Shown: piece after piece, positions 54,372-63,061 of the stretch
How the letters are laid out: each line of letters begins with the position of its first letter
How positions within the stretch are numbered: position 1 is the first letter of the stretch
From: Synechococcus sp. RCC307
Lineage (GTDB): Bacteria > Cyanobacteriota > Cyanobacteriia > PCC-6307 > Cyanobiaceae
Direction of reading: 5' to 3'
Assembly: GCA_000063525.1 (NCBI GenBank)
Contig: CT978603.1
Span: forward strand, 1,235,105 to 1,299,104
Length of the DNA stretch: 64,000 nucleotides
The notes under the pieces: generated by a model
Told to the model about the DNA's origin: nothing
The model's input: only the letters and a program-made list of their open reading frames with translations
The model's database searches: none
Program-made: the position numbers and the translations under genes

Positions 54372-54792
54372 AACCAGCCAAGGCAGCGCCGGGGCGGCGG
54401 CGGCGGCGGGGCAGGACGTTGGCGGGGTTGAGCAATTCAGCCGCAAAGGTTTCGGTGCTGCGCACCGGAGCTGCTTTGGTTTCTGTCGCGCGCTGAGCAG
54501 CCAGCAACTCGGCAGTGGTGAGCGCTTTTTCCGGCTGGGCGGGGCTGGACTCGGGCTGCGCTTGGGCTGCTGCAGGCTGGGATTTGGTGGCTGCAGTCTT
54601 GGCTTGAGCGGCAGCTGGCTGTGCTGGTGTAACGCCTTGGGCAAACAGGATCGGCGCCTCTAAGGCTGCGCTGGCCTCATCGGCCTCGGGTTCTTCAGGC
54701 CTGGTGGGGGCAATCACCACATCGGTGTTGCTCTCTTCTGACAGCACCAAAAAAGGCTTGCGCTCACCACCAAGAAGCTTGTCCAGCACCAC
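54340..54792 (-). CDS. Ala/Gln/Pro-rich hypothetical protein with basic C-terminal motif
   Basis: The GTG start gives 150 residues: a short ordered N-terminus (VLDKLLGGERKPFLVLSEES), a long Ala/Gln/Pro/Thr/Ser low-complexity middle, and a basic end LPRRRRRPGAALAGFKEMV. The low-complexity middle suggests a linker that brings the two ends together. No family recognised, but the two ordered ends look conserved-type. It ends within rsmE. Confidence 0.55.
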   Translation of the reverse strand: MVLDKLLGGERKPFLVLSEESNTDVVIAPTRPEEPEADEASAALEAPILFAQGVTPAQPAAAQAKTAATKSQPAAAQAQPESSPAQPEKALTTAELLAAQRATETKAAPVRSTETFAAELLNPANVLPRRRRRPGAALAGFKEMVGNLSR

Positions 54793-54819
54793 AGCTCACA
54801 CCAAGGCCAGCGCTGATTA

Positions 54820-56085
54820 TCAGGTGCAGATGTCCGGCTGTGTGGTTTCCGTTGGGCAGTGCAACATCCGCGTGCTCCTGGCCGCACCCAACAGCTGACG
54901 CACGACCAGCTCGGAAACCCCTTGCTGGCGCCACTGGCGGGCGCACTCTTGGCGCAGTTCTGTGGCATTACAAAAGCTGTGACGCCGCAGGCCATCAGCC
55001 CAGCGGCGGGCCAACAGCGGCGGGGTTACATCAGGCAACGCACCCCAGAGGTGGGCCTCCCCAGGCCCATTGCATTGCTGCCAGAGCGGCTTTAAGGGCT
55101 CAGGAATTTGCAGACAGCGCTGCTGAGCCGAACGGCCCGAACGAATGCACAGCACTGGATTGCCATCGATGCAGGTCCAATCGATGGGCCTGAGCTCAGC
55201 CGCCTCTCTTGGCCTTAAGCCAAGCCAACGAACCAGGGCATAGATGGGATCGCTGCGGCGCTCGTGGTCGAGCTCTTTGAGCAGTTCAGGATTGAGGGGT
55301 CTCAGAGGGAGGCTGCTGGCGTGGAGCGGCGGCAGAGAGGCAAAGGGGTTGTGCTCCACCAGGGCCGAGCGCAGGGCATCGGCGTAAAACGCATCAATCA
55401 AGCTCAACCGGCGCTGGGCTGTGGCGAGGTTGACGCTGCTCAGCACATGGTTGCGCCAGCGAAAGGCGGCGCCCTCGGTGATCGCCCCGGGCAGGCTGAC
55501 ATCGCTAAAGACCAGCAGCCGCCGCAGCTCCCGCTGCCAGGCCTGGCGCGTGCTGGCACTCACAGGCCGCAAACGCTGACGCGCGGCGACCCAACCCGCC
55601 ACGGTGTTGGGCCGAAGGCGGGGGGCTGGCAGCGGCGGCAAAGGACTGACGAGCTGGGCCAGAAACGCCTCACGCGCCTCCAAAAAATCTGGCTCCTCAA
55701 GCACCAATCCACGACTGCGGAAGCCGTTCATCAACAGCTCCACCAGCTCGGATTCATCAGGCCGGCTTGGGGTTGGCAGGGCTGCCGCTGAGAGTCGCTC
55801 ACGCCAGCGGCGGGCACACTCGCGGGCCACCAGGCGAATTTCACGCCCACGCAGCTGAAGCTCTCCGGCGCTGAGGCCCAGCAAACGCTCTACCTGCTCA
55901 TGCACATCGGCCGCCAGGCGATGGGCTTGAACGAATGTCGAGGCGAGGTAGCGGCGAATGGAACGCCGGCCCAAGCTTTGTTGCAGCGCCCTGGGAACAG
56001 GGCGCACATACCACCAACCAGCCGGTGGACCTGCCGCTTCAACCAGACACTCATCCCAGGCAGCTGCAGCGACCTTGTCGCTCAC
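54820..56085 (-). CDS. Tyrosine-recombinase-like protein, catalytically degenerate
   Basis: The 421-residue product has the layout of phage integrases: an N-terminal helical arm (about 1-140), a core-binding SAM-like domain (about 145-240) and a C-terminal catalytic-like domain. The Arg I motif is present in WLGLRPREAAELRPIDW. The HxxR motif is altered to TELRQ, and the C-terminus QLLGAARSTRMLHC lacks the Tyr nucleophile. It therefore seems a DNA-binding, non-recombining relative. No att sites or phage genes are near. GTG start. Confidence 0.7.
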   Translation of the reverse strand: MSDKVAAAAWDECLVEAAGPPAGWWYVRPVPRALQQSLGRRSIRRYLASTFVQAHRLAADVHEQVERLLGLSAGELQLRGREIRLVARECARRWRERLSAAALPTPSRPDESELVELLMNGFRSRGLVLEEPDFLEAREAFLAQLVSPLPPLPAPRLRPNTVAGWVAARQRLRPVSASTRQAWQRELRRLLVFSDVSLPGAITEGAAFRWRNHVLSSVNLATAQRRLSLIDAFYADALRSALVEHNPFASLPPLHASSLPLRPLNPELLKELDHERRSDPIYALVRWLGLRPREAAELRPIDWTCIDGNPVLCIRSGRSAQQRCLQIPEPLKPLWQQCNGPGEAHLWGALPDVTPPLLARRWADGLRRHSFCNATELRQECARQWRQQGVSELVVRQLLGAARSTRMLHCPTETTQPDICT

Positions 56086-56245
56086 TCCTCCTCCTGATGA
56101 GACGTGCCATTCAACACATCAACCAATATTGATAGCTCAAACCGATAAGCAGTGTCTTAACCGTCACACAATCTCTTCTTATTCAAATATTTGCTTTGGT
56201 TTCTGGTGTTGTCCCGCTTGACTGGTCCGGTTTTGCACTATCGCC
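56086..56245. other. Divergent intergenic region
   Basis: This AT-rich 160-base stretch separates the integrase-like gene and the DUF92 gene, which point away from each other, so it must carry both promoters. A palindromic CAAATATTTG is visible near 56182-56191. I cannot pick a convincing -10/-35 pair. Confidence 0.35.
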
Positions 56246-56965
56246 ATGGGGGCCGTAGCGGCCTGGGGCCTCAGTGCCCTGATCAATGCCGGCCTGATCC
56301 TGCCGGTCACGCGTGTGCCAGTACTGACGCGCAGCGGCTGGTGGCATGCCTGGGCCTTGGGAACCCTGCTGGGAGCCACGCTGGGATGGCGGGGCTGGCT
56401 CGCAGTGGTGCTCTATCTGGCCCTTGGCTCGGCAGTCACCAAGTTGGGCTTTGCCCGCAAGGCGGAACTGGGGATTGCAGAAGCCCGTGGCGGCCGGCGC
56501 GGCCCAGAAAACGTTTGGGGCTCAGCGGCCACAGGCGCAGCATTAGCGCTGCTGAGCCAACTGCCCGGAGCTCCAACCCATCTGTTGCTTGTTGGTTTTG
56601 TGGCCAGCTTTGCGGCCAAGCTCGGCGACACCTGCGGCAGTGAAATCGGCAAACGCTGGGGCCGCACAACCATCAGCTTGAGCCGATTGCAAGTGGTTAC
56701 CCCAGGCACCGAAGGCGCCGTGAGCTTGGAAGGCACCCTCGCCACCCTGGCTGGTGCTGGTGTGTTCAGCCTGATTGGTTGCAGCCTGTCGCTCGTGGGT
56801 TGGGAGCTGCTGCTGCCGATCAGCGTGATCGCCTGGCTCGCCACCTTGGTGGAGAGCTTGATCGGCAGCGAACTGCAGCCTCAGCTGCCTTGGCTCAGCA
56901 ATGAAGGGGTCAATGCCCTGATGACGGCCATTGCCGCCGCGGCCGCGATGGTGGTGTTGCGTTGA
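56246..56965 (+). CDS. DUF92/TIGR00297 membrane protein, VTE6-like
   Basis: The 239-residue protein has six or more hydrophobic helices and the DUF92 signature: GFARKAELGIAEARGGRRGPENVWGSA, SFAAKLGDTCGSEIGKRWGRTT and PGTEGAVSLEGTLATLAGA. The plant homologue VTE6 phosphorylates phytyl phosphate to the diphosphate, feeding tocopherol and phylloquinone synthesis from chlorophyll-derived phytol. The same role here is likely but not shown. It overlaps the convergent sigma factor gene by 56 bases. Confidence 0.88.
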   Translation: MGAVAAWGLSALINAGLILPVTRVPVLTRSGWWHAWALGTLLGATLGWRGWLAVVLYLALGSAVTKLGFARKAELGIAEARGGRRGPENVWGSAATGAALALLSQLPGAPTHLLLVGFVASFAAKLGDTCGSEIGKRWGRTTISLSRLQVVTPGTEGAVSLEGTLATLAGAGVFSLIGCSLSLVGWELLLPISVIAWLATLVESLIGSELQPQLPWLSNEGVNALMTAIAAAAAMVVLR

Positions 56966-57689
56966 ACTGCTGCAGCACCTGCTGACGCAGCTGCTGCAGG
57001 CGACGATTCACGCGGCATGGCGACCAATCCAATTGACGTGCCAACTGGCGCTGACTCAAGCCTTGGTGCATCACGCCGCATAAGAGGAGTTGATCATCCG
57101 GGCTCTGCGCCTCGATCCACTCCTCCAGTTCCGCTTCCGCCAAGCGTGCTTCTGGGGTAGGACGCTGATCAGCGGTCTCGAAAGCGATGCCCTCAGGGGC
57201 GGCATCGAAGGAACGCAGATTCAAGGCTGCGCGCATCTGTAAAGCCATCTGCAGGCGCTCAACGCGGCAGCCGAGGCTGCGGGCCTGGCCGCGCCGATCC
57301 AGAGGCGGCAGGCCGGCTTGCTGGCGCTGGTTTTGCAACTGATCCCAACGGCTCAACAGCTGACGCAGCCGCCAAGGGGAGCGAATCAGGTGGTGCCGAT
57401 CGCGCAGGTAGTGCTGCATTTGGCCGCGAATCAACGTGACCGCATAGGTGCTGAAGGCATAGCCGCGCTGCGGTTGGTAGCGCTGAACAGCATCGAGCAG
57501 CCCAAAGCAGCCCTGCTGAAACAAGTCGTCGTAGCAGGCGCTGCTGGCCTGGGAAAAGCGGGCGGCCTGCTGACGCACGAGATTGAGGTGGGCTTCAACA
57601 AGCCGGTTGCGAAGCTTGAGGCAACGGCTCTGGCCATAGCGGCGATGCAAGGCCAACAGCTCGGGCGTCGGCGCTTGAAATTTGGTCAT
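56910..57689 (-). CDS. Group 3 sigma-70 family RNA polymerase sigma factor
   Basis: The 259-residue sigma factor has region 2 (VEAHLNLVRQQAARF, YDDLFQQGCFGLLDAVQRYQPQRGYAFSTYAVTLIRGQMQHYLRDRHHLIRSP), a short region 3, and region 4 (DQLLLCGVMHQGLSQRQLARQLDWSPCRVNRRLQQL). It lacks region 1, and its size fits the alternative (SigF-type or marine group 3) sigma factors. Its regulon cannot be read from the sequence. Start ATG 57689; a GTG directly precedes it. No anti-sigma gene adjoins. Confidence 0.88.
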   Translation of the reverse strand: MTKFQAPTPELLALHRRYGQSRCLKLRNRLVEAHLNLVRQQAARFSQASSACYDDLFQQGCFGLLDAVQRYQPQRGYAFSTYAVTLIRGQMQHYLRDRHHLIRSPWRLRQLLSRWDQLQNQRQQAGLPPLDRRGQARSLGCRVERLQMALQMRAALNLRSFDAAPEGIAFETADQRPTPEARLAEAELEEWIEAQSPDDQLLLCGVMHQGLSQRQLARQLDWSPCRVNRRLQQLRQQVLQQFNATPPSRPRRQWPSSGH

Positions 57690-57742
57690 CACGATGCAGA
57701 TGAGCTCTGAACCTCAGGCTCAGCTCCAGCACATGGTGTTGA

Positions 57743-59278
57743 TTAGCTGCTCGCAGAGGGGGGACACCCCTCCTGGGGGAGCGGACCGCTCAGCAAGCGG
57801 CGGCGATACAGATCAGCCAATTGTTCGCCCACCAAGGTGAGGGCGGCATACACCACCAAAACCGGCAACACCTCGCCCCAGGCAAACGAACTCAACGACT
57901 CCAGCAGCACCACCCCCAAACCACCGGCACCCACCAGCCCCACCACCACGCTTTCGCGCAGGATCACATCAGCGCGGTAGGCACCAAAACTCAGATAGCT
58001 GCGGCCGATGCCGTTGAAGCCAGCCATCAGCAACACCTGCCGCGGACTGCCGCCGGCGAGCCGCAATGCCTGAGCCGGCTGGGGTGGCAAGGCGTCCAGC
58101 CCCTCCAGACCAAGACGTCCCAGGATCCCGGCGTTGTGAATACCCAGCGCCAACACCGCCGGTAATAGCCCGGGCTGAAGCACAAACAGCAGCAACAGAG
58201 CGGTTAAGGGCGGCGGCAGCAAACGCGCCAATAGACCGCACGCTGACAGCAACAAGCGCGGCCAGCGCCCTGGCCCCAAGAGCAGCAACAACAACGGCAA
58301 CAGGGCCACCGCCAACAAAGCCGCCAAGGCAGTCAGCAGCAGCGTGCTGCCAATCAACTGCGGCCAGTCCTGCAGCCAACCGTTGGGGTCCCACAGGGGC
58401 AGCACCTCCGGCCATTGCCAGGGGGAAAACAGCACCTGCCAGCGCAGCTCCAACCAGCGCGATGCCGGCAGCAACAGCAGCAGCAACGCGGCAAAGCCGA
58501 CTAATACTTCGCTGTTGGGCTCTTGCCAGCGCTGCCGCAAGCGCGCCAACACCAGCTCAAGGGCCAGCATCACCGAGGCCAGCAGCCAAAGGCTGGTCCA
58601 CACCTCATGGAACTGCAAGGACTGCAGGGCCAAGCGCAGATCAGCGCCAATGCCCCCAAGGCCAAACACCCCCAGCAAGGTGGCCGAGCGCAAGGCGCAC
58701 TCCAGCCGGTAGCCCCCATAGCTGAGCAACTGGGGCCAAAGCGGCGGCGAGAGCGCCATCAACAACGCGGCGGGAGCCGGCGCACCCGCCAACTGCAACG
58801 CCTCAAGGTTGCGGCGCGGAAAGCCATCGAGCTGTTCGGCCACCACACGGGCAAACAAGGCTCCATAGGGCAGAGCAATGGCCAGCACCGCCACAGCGGG
58901 ATGCAAGCCGAGCAGCTGCAACAGGATCAAGCCCCACAGCAGCTCATGCAACGAGCGCGGAATCGCGAGCACGCGGCGCAACAGCAGCGCCGGCCAACTG
59001 CACCCCCAGAGCGTGCGGCTCACCACCTCAGCGGAGAGAACCCCGCCAATCACGCCAAGCAACAAGCTGAACAGCCACGACCAGAGAGCCACCGCCACGG
59101 TGACGGCGATTCCTCTGAGCGATGCCGCGATCAAAGCTGGATCGGTGCTGGGTTGAACCGCCGCCACCAGGAACTGGCCGATCAGATCAAAGCCGCCGCC
59201 ATGCCAGGACGCTGGCAGCAGCGCCAGCAGCGGCAACAGCACCAACGCGGGCAGCAGCAGCTGGCCAGCGGGGCTCAT
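57743..59278 (-). CDS. PhnE-like ABC permease, fused double domain
   Basis: The 511-residue protein contains two PhnE-type permease modules in tandem (about 1-265 and 285-500), each with its own EAA-type loop: EALQLAGAPAPAALLMALSPP and ALRLAGGSPRQVLLMAGFNGIG. The second ends with ILRESVVVGLVGAGGLGVVLLE, the PhnE signature. Most relatives are single-domain and dimerise, so this fusion would supply the whole pore. ATG at 59278 overlaps the stop of the ATPase gene by four bases. Confidence 0.9.
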   Translation of the reverse strand: MSPAGQLLLPALVLLPLLALLPASWHGGGFDLIGQFLVAAVQPSTDPALIAASLRGIAVTVAVALWSWLFSLLLGVIGGVLSAEVVSRTLWGCSWPALLLRRVLAIPRSLHELLWGLILLQLLGLHPAVAVLAIALPYGALFARVVAEQLDGFPRRNLEALQLAGAPAPAALLMALSPPLWPQLLSYGGYRLECALRSATLLGVFGLGGIGADLRLALQSLQFHEVWTSLWLLASVMLALELVLARLRQRWQEPNSEVLVGFAALLLLLLPASRWLELRWQVLFSPWQWPEVLPLWDPNGWLQDWPQLIGSTLLLTALAALLAVALLPLLLLLLGPGRWPRLLLSACGLLARLLPPPLTALLLLFVLQPGLLPAVLALGIHNAGILGRLGLEGLDALPPQPAQALRLAGGSPRQVLLMAGFNGIGRSYLSFGAYRADVILRESVVVGLVGAGGLGVVLLESLSSFAWGEVLPVLVVYAALTLVGEQLADLYRRRLLSGPLPQEGCPPSASS

Positions 59279-59982
59279 GAATACAGCTGCTCCAAATCCG
59301 CGGCTGACAGCGCCGAAGGAGGGCAATCAAATAACAGTTCACCGTGGCGCAGGCCTACCACCCGATCAAAATCCTCCAACCAATCGGAGCGGTGCAGGCT
59401 CATCAACAACCCCCGAGGAGGCATTGCCAACCCCAATAGCAACTGCAACAAGCGCCGTGCCAAGGGCGGATCGAGCTGGGCGAGGGGTTCATCGGCAAAC
59501 AGCAACTCCGCGTTTTGACGCAGCAGCCGCGCCAAGGCCACCCGCTGACGCTGCCCACCCGAGAGCGAGCTCAGGGGCAAGGGGAGCAGTGATGCGTCTA
59601 GTTCCACCTGGGCGAGCGCTTCAGCGCAGGGGCGAGACTCCAAGGGCTGCAGCAGGTTGAGCAGCACCTGCCACCACGACCAGGCCGCTAGGCGGCCGGT
59701 GTTGAGGTTGTGCTGAACAGAGAGTCCTTCGATCAAGCGCAGGTCTTGCCAGAGCGTGCCAATCCGCGAGCGCAAGCGGCGGCGAAGCCGTGGTTCGCCA
59801 AACCACTGCACCGAACCGCTGCTGGGCTGAATCAATCCATTGGCCACAGCGAGCAGGGTGCTTTTCCCCGCGCCGCTGGCCCCCACCAGGGCAACGCGCT
59901 CTCCAGGTTTGAGGCTGAGGCTGAGGCCACGGAGCCGTGGGCGCTCACGCCCTGGAACCGTGACATCCCTCAGCTCCAGCAT
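59275..59982 (-). CDS. PhnC-like ABC transporter ATP-binding protein
   Basis: The 235-residue ATPase shows Walker A GASGAGKST, Q-loop GTLWQDLRLIEGLSV, signature LSGGQRQRVALARLL and Walker B ELLFADEPLAQLD. The last lacks the usual run of hydrophobics-DEP in strict form but is intact in DEP. Similarity to PhnC fits the binding protein and permease genes on either side. Its start shares a base with the upstream binding-protein stop (TGATG). Confidence 0.92.
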   Translation of the reverse strand: MLELRDVTVPGRERPRLRGLSLSLKPGERVALVGASGAGKSTLLAVANGLIQPSSGSVQWFGEPRLRRRLRSRIGTLWQDLRLIEGLSVQHNLNTGRLAAWSWWQVLLNLLQPLESRPCAEALAQVELDASLLPLPLSSLSGGQRQRVALARLLRQNAELLFADEPLAQLDPPLARRLLQLLLGLAMPPRGLLMSLHRSDWLEDFDRVVGLRHGELLFDCPPSALSAADLEQLYS

Positions 59983-60863
59983 CAGCGGATCTTGCCGAGC
60001 GATCGGCCCACCGCCTCGATATTGGCGTAGTCAGCGTCCTTGGCCGGAATGAACCGTCCTGCCGCAAACAGCTCCAGGATGGTTTTTTGGCGCGGCTGGC
60101 TTGGGCTGAGGTTGAGCAAGCTCTGCTGCAGCTTGCCTGTGAACCCAGCACCAAAGCGCTGATCCAAATTGCCCTGGGCGATCCAGTGGTAGTCGGCATA
60201 GGGCGGAGTGCGCCACAAGAGCACCACCTTGTTGGTATCGACCTTGCCTTCCTTCAGGCGGCTATCCCACACCTGGCCATTGAGGGCACCGGCTTGATAA
60301 GCGCCGCTTTGCACCAGCGCAAGGGTGGCGTCGTGGCTGCCGCTGAAACCCGGGCGGCCAGAGGCAAAGTCTTTCGGGGTTACCCCTGCCTGAGCGAGGA
60401 AGTATTGGGGCATCAAACGGCCGGAGGTGGAGCTCTCTGAGCCGAAGGCAAAGCGCTTGCCCTTGAGTTGCTGCAGGTCGTTTTGAGCACTGAAAGGCTT
60501 CAGGCCAGCCGATTGGTTGGCGATGAAAACCGAGCGGAACTTGGCATCCACATCGCGCTGCGCAATGACCTTGGAGCCAGGGGTCTGCAACCGAGCTTGG
60601 ACCCCGGTGAGCCCGCCAAACCAAACCAAATCAAGATCCCCGCGGCGGAAGCCAGTGACAGCAGCGCCGTAATCGACAACGGGCTTGTACTTCACCGGCA
60701 CGCCCAGCTGATCACTGAGTTCTTTGGCCAACAGGCCATAGAGGCGGTTGAGCCGTTCTGGGTTTTGATCGGGAATCGCGCTAATCCTCAGCACCTGGGA
60801 AGCCAGGGCAGGGGCCACCGGTGCCAGCAGCAGCACCAGAGCCAGAGAAAGAAACCGAATCAA
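59982..60863 (-). CDS. Phosphonate/phosphite/selenate-type ABC substrate-binding protein
   Basis: The 293-residue periplasmic protein starts at TTG 60863 with a signal peptide (FLSLALVLLLAPVAPALA). The mature part begins VLRISAIPDQNPERLNRLYG and contains [51 protein letters not shown] and FSGSHDATLALV. This is the PhnD superfamily; the ISAIPDQNP opening is what I recall of the putative selenate-binding subfamily (TIGR04553). Relatives in picocyanobacteria bind phosphite or phosphonates. The ligand here is not known. Confidence 0.88.
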   Translation of the reverse strand: MIRFLSLALVLLLAPVAPALASQVLRISAIPDQNPERLNRLYGLLAKELSDQLGVPVKYKPVVDYGAAVTGFRRGDLDLVWFGGLTGVQARLQTPGSKVIAQRDVDAKFRSVFIANQSAGLKPFSAQNDLQQLKGKRFAFGSESSTSGRLMPQYFLAQAGVTPKDFASGRPGFSGSHDATLALVQSGAYQAGALNGQVWDSRLKEGKVDTNKVVLLWRTPPYADYHWIAQGNLDQRFGAGFTGKLQQSLLNLSPSQPRQKTILELFAAGRFIPAKDADYANIEAVGRSLGKIR

Positions 60864-60868
60864 GAAGA

Positions 60869-62035
60869 TCAGAGCGTGTGCAGGAAAGAGTTCAGACGGC
60901 TCAAGCCGTCATCGATGGTGGCCGTCTTGACGGCACAAGACAGACGGATGCAACGGTCATCGCCAAAGGCCACCCCGGGCACTACCGCCAATCCTTTTTG
61001 ATCGAGCAATTGCTGGCAGAAGGTCATTGAATCGAGGCCAAAGGCACTGATATCCGGGAAGGCGTAGAAGGCCCCATTCGGGGGCACCACCACCACATTG
61101 CTGAGCTGTTGCAAACCAGCGGTGAGATGGCTGCGGCGCTGCGAAAAGCTACGGGCCATCTCCTGGACACAGTCCAGCGGTGCTTGCAATGCCGCCAGAG
61201 CCCCGCGCTGGGCAAAGCTGCAGACATTGCTGGTGCTCTGGCTCTGCAAGGCGATGGCCGCTTTGACCACCTCGGCAGGACCCGCCAAATAGCCCAAGCG
61301 CCAGCCCGTCATGGCCCAACCTTTGGCGAAGCCATTAACAACGAACAACCGATCAGCCAGATCAGGCGCCAAAGCGGCAAGGCTGTGATGGGTTTGCCCA
61401 TCGGCGAGCAGGTGCTCGTAGATCTCATCGCAAACCACAGCCACCTGCGGATGGCGGCGCAACAAGGCGGCAATGGCTTCCAACTCCTCGCGCTGCAACA
61501 CCAATCCCGTTGGATTGGAGGGTGTGTTGAGCACCAGCAAGCGGCTCTTGGGGGTGATCAAGGCTTCGAGGGCCTCGAGATCAAGGCGGAAGCCATCGCT
61601 GGCATTGCTGCTGAGCAAGCGCACCTCGGCTCCTGCCAAGCGCGCCAGCTCGGGGTAGGTCAGCCAGTACGGCGCCGGCAGCAACACCTCATCGCCAGGG
61701 TCGAGCAGCACCTGAAAGAGGTTGTAAAGCGCCTGCTTGCCGCCATTGGTGACCAGCACCTGGTCACTGCGAACCGCCATGCCATTGCAGCGGCTGAGCT
61801 TCTCAGCGATGGCTTGGCGTAGCTCTGGATCGCCAGCGGCTGGGCCGTAGCGGGTCATGCCCTGCTCGAGGGCCGCCGCTGCCGCCTGGCGAATGAAGGC
61901 CGGCGTGTCGAAGTTGGGTTCTCCAGCACTGAGGCTGCAAATGTCCTGCCCCTCGGCCTGCAGCTGTTTAGCCCGGGCCGCAATGGCAAGCGTCAGAGAT
62001 GGCTGCAACGAAGCCGCGCGGGCCGAAAGCTTCAT
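60869..62035 (-). CDS. PLP-dependent aminotransferase, aspartate-aminotransferase family
   Basis: The 388-residue fold-type I aminotransferase shows SLSAGEPNFDTPAFI, YGPAAGDPELRQAIA, NTPSNPTGLVL, VVCDEIYEHLL, the PLP lysine in VNGFAKGWAMTGWRLGY, and the C-terminal Arg in CIRLSCAV. These match the cyanobacterial AspC/aspartate or prephenate aminotransferase group; the exact substrate is unclear. ATG 62035 gives MKLSARAASLQPS, the usual start. It lies five bases beyond the binding-protein gene, so the four genes may share a transcript. Confidence 0.93.
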   Translation of the reverse strand: MKLSARAASLQPSLTLAIAARAKQLQAEGQDICSLSAGEPNFDTPAFIRQAAAAALEQGMTRYGPAAGDPELRQAIAEKLSRCNGMAVRSDQVLVTNGGKQALYNLFQVLLDPGDEVLLPAPYWLTYPELARLAGAEVRLLSSNASDGFRLDLEALEALITPKSRLLVLNTPSNPTGLVLQREELEAIAALLRRHPQVAVVCDEIYEHLLADGQTHHSLAALAPDLADRLFVVNGFAKGWAMTGWRLGYLAGPAEVVKAAIALQSQSTSNVCSFAQRGALAALQAPLDCVQEMARSFSQRRSHLTAGLQQLSNVVVVPPNGAFYAFPDISAFGLDSMTFCQQLLDQKGLAVVPGVAFGDDRCIRLSCAVKTATIDDGLSRLNSFLHTL

Positions 62036-62129
62036 GGGCATGGGCACACCCTCGTGGTGCCGCTCGGATCTTCGAATCCTCCAGTGTGCCTCAGCACTCG
62101 GGCATGCTGTGCGGGGCAACACCGCGGCA

Positions 62130-62480
62130 ATGGGTGCACCGTTCTGGGTTCTGGCCAGTGAGGCCCCAGCGGCCTTGGCACGCTTTTACAGCCAGCTGCT
62201 GAACGTGCCCGTTGAGATCAAGGGTTCGGTGCAGCAACTCACGCTGAGCCAGGGCCAGCAGTTGGTCATCTACCAACCCTCAACGCAAAGGCCCCAACCA
62301 GCGCAACACGGCCGTCTAGCGCTCTGCCTGCCCAGCGCCAATCTCCAGAGCAGCCTTGAGCAAGCCCTGGCCCAAGGGGCCAGGGCCCTGGAATCGATTC
62401 GCCAGGAGTCCTTTGGACGTGAAGTCTGGATCGAAGATCCCGAAGGCAATCGCCTTTTGCTTCTGGAGTGGGCCCGATGA
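62130..62480 (+). CDS. VOC family protein, short
   Basis: The 116-residue product begins APFWVLASEAPAALARFYSQLLNVPVEIKGS and closes REVWIEDPEGNRLLLLEW, the usual VOC first and last strands. The metal-ligand His at the first position is missing (PFWVL), so it may not be an enzyme. ATG at 62130 matches the fold. Its stop overlaps the UDG start (ATGA). Confidence 0.8.
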   Translation: MGAPFWVLASEAPAALARFYSQLLNVPVEIKGSVQQLTLSQGQQLVIYQPSTQRPQPAQHGRLALCLPSANLQSSLEQALAQGARALESIRQESFGREVWIEDPEGNRLLLLEWAR

Positions 62481-63061
62481 GCAGCTCCTGGCCCCACCTC
62501 AGCGCCGCTTGCCACGGCTGTGAACGCTGCGAGCTGGCCACAACTCGGCACAACGTGGTCGTGGGGCGAGGCAATCCCCAGGCACGCGTGCTGCTGATTG
62601 GTGAGGCCCCAGGCCAACAGGAAGACGAACAGGGTGAACCGTTCGTTGGCCGGGCCGGACAACTGCTGGAGAAGCTCTTGGGGGAAGCCGGGCTTGATAG
62701 CCGCCGCGACCTCTACATCGCCAATGTAATCAAGTGCCGGCCACCCCAAAACCGCAAGCCCACGCGCACAGAGATCGAGCGCTGCTTGCCTTGGCTGTAT
62801 CAGCAACTGGAGCTGCTGGATCCCCCCCTAGTGGTGCTAGCGGGAGCCACAGCACTGCAGGCGGTCTTGGGCATCAAAGGCGGCATCAGCAAACTGCGGG
62901 GCCAATGGATTGAGCAGCAAGGGCGCGCCTACCTGCCGGTGTTTCATCCCTCCTATCTGCTGCGCTTTGGCTCCCGCGCTCCGGGCGCGCCCCAAGAGCT
63001 CACGCTCGCGGACATGCAGGATGTTCGTCGCAGACTGGATCGGAAGGACTGGCCGCAATGA
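62477..63061 (+). CDS. Type-4 uracil-DNA glycosylase, [4Fe-4S]
   Basis: The 194-residue protein removes uracil from DNA in base-excision repair. The family-4 motifs are GEAPGQQEDEQGEPFVGRAGQLLEKLL (active site), IANVIKCRPPQNRKPT and FHPSYLL (HPSYLLR). Four cysteines for the iron-sulphur cluster are plausible: CHGCERC at the N-terminus, KCRPP and RCLPWL. ATG 62477 overlaps the VOC gene by four bases, and the end overlaps the next gene by four. Confidence 0.95.
   Translation: MSSSWPHLSAACHGCERCELATTRHNVVVGRGNPQARVLLIGEAPGQQEDEQGEPFVGRAGQLLEKLLGEAGLDSRRDLYIANVIKCRPPQNRKPTRTEIERCLPWLYQQLELLDPPLVVLAGATALQAVLGIKGGISKLRGQWIEQQGRAYLPVFHPSYLLRFGSRAPGAPQELTLADMQDVRRRLDRKDWPQ

Noticed and set aside
58523-59518. 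A 331-codon frame on the plus strand opposite the double permease
   Set aside because: The translation is Gln/Arg/Ala-rich without a domain, as expected opposite a Leu-rich membrane protein.
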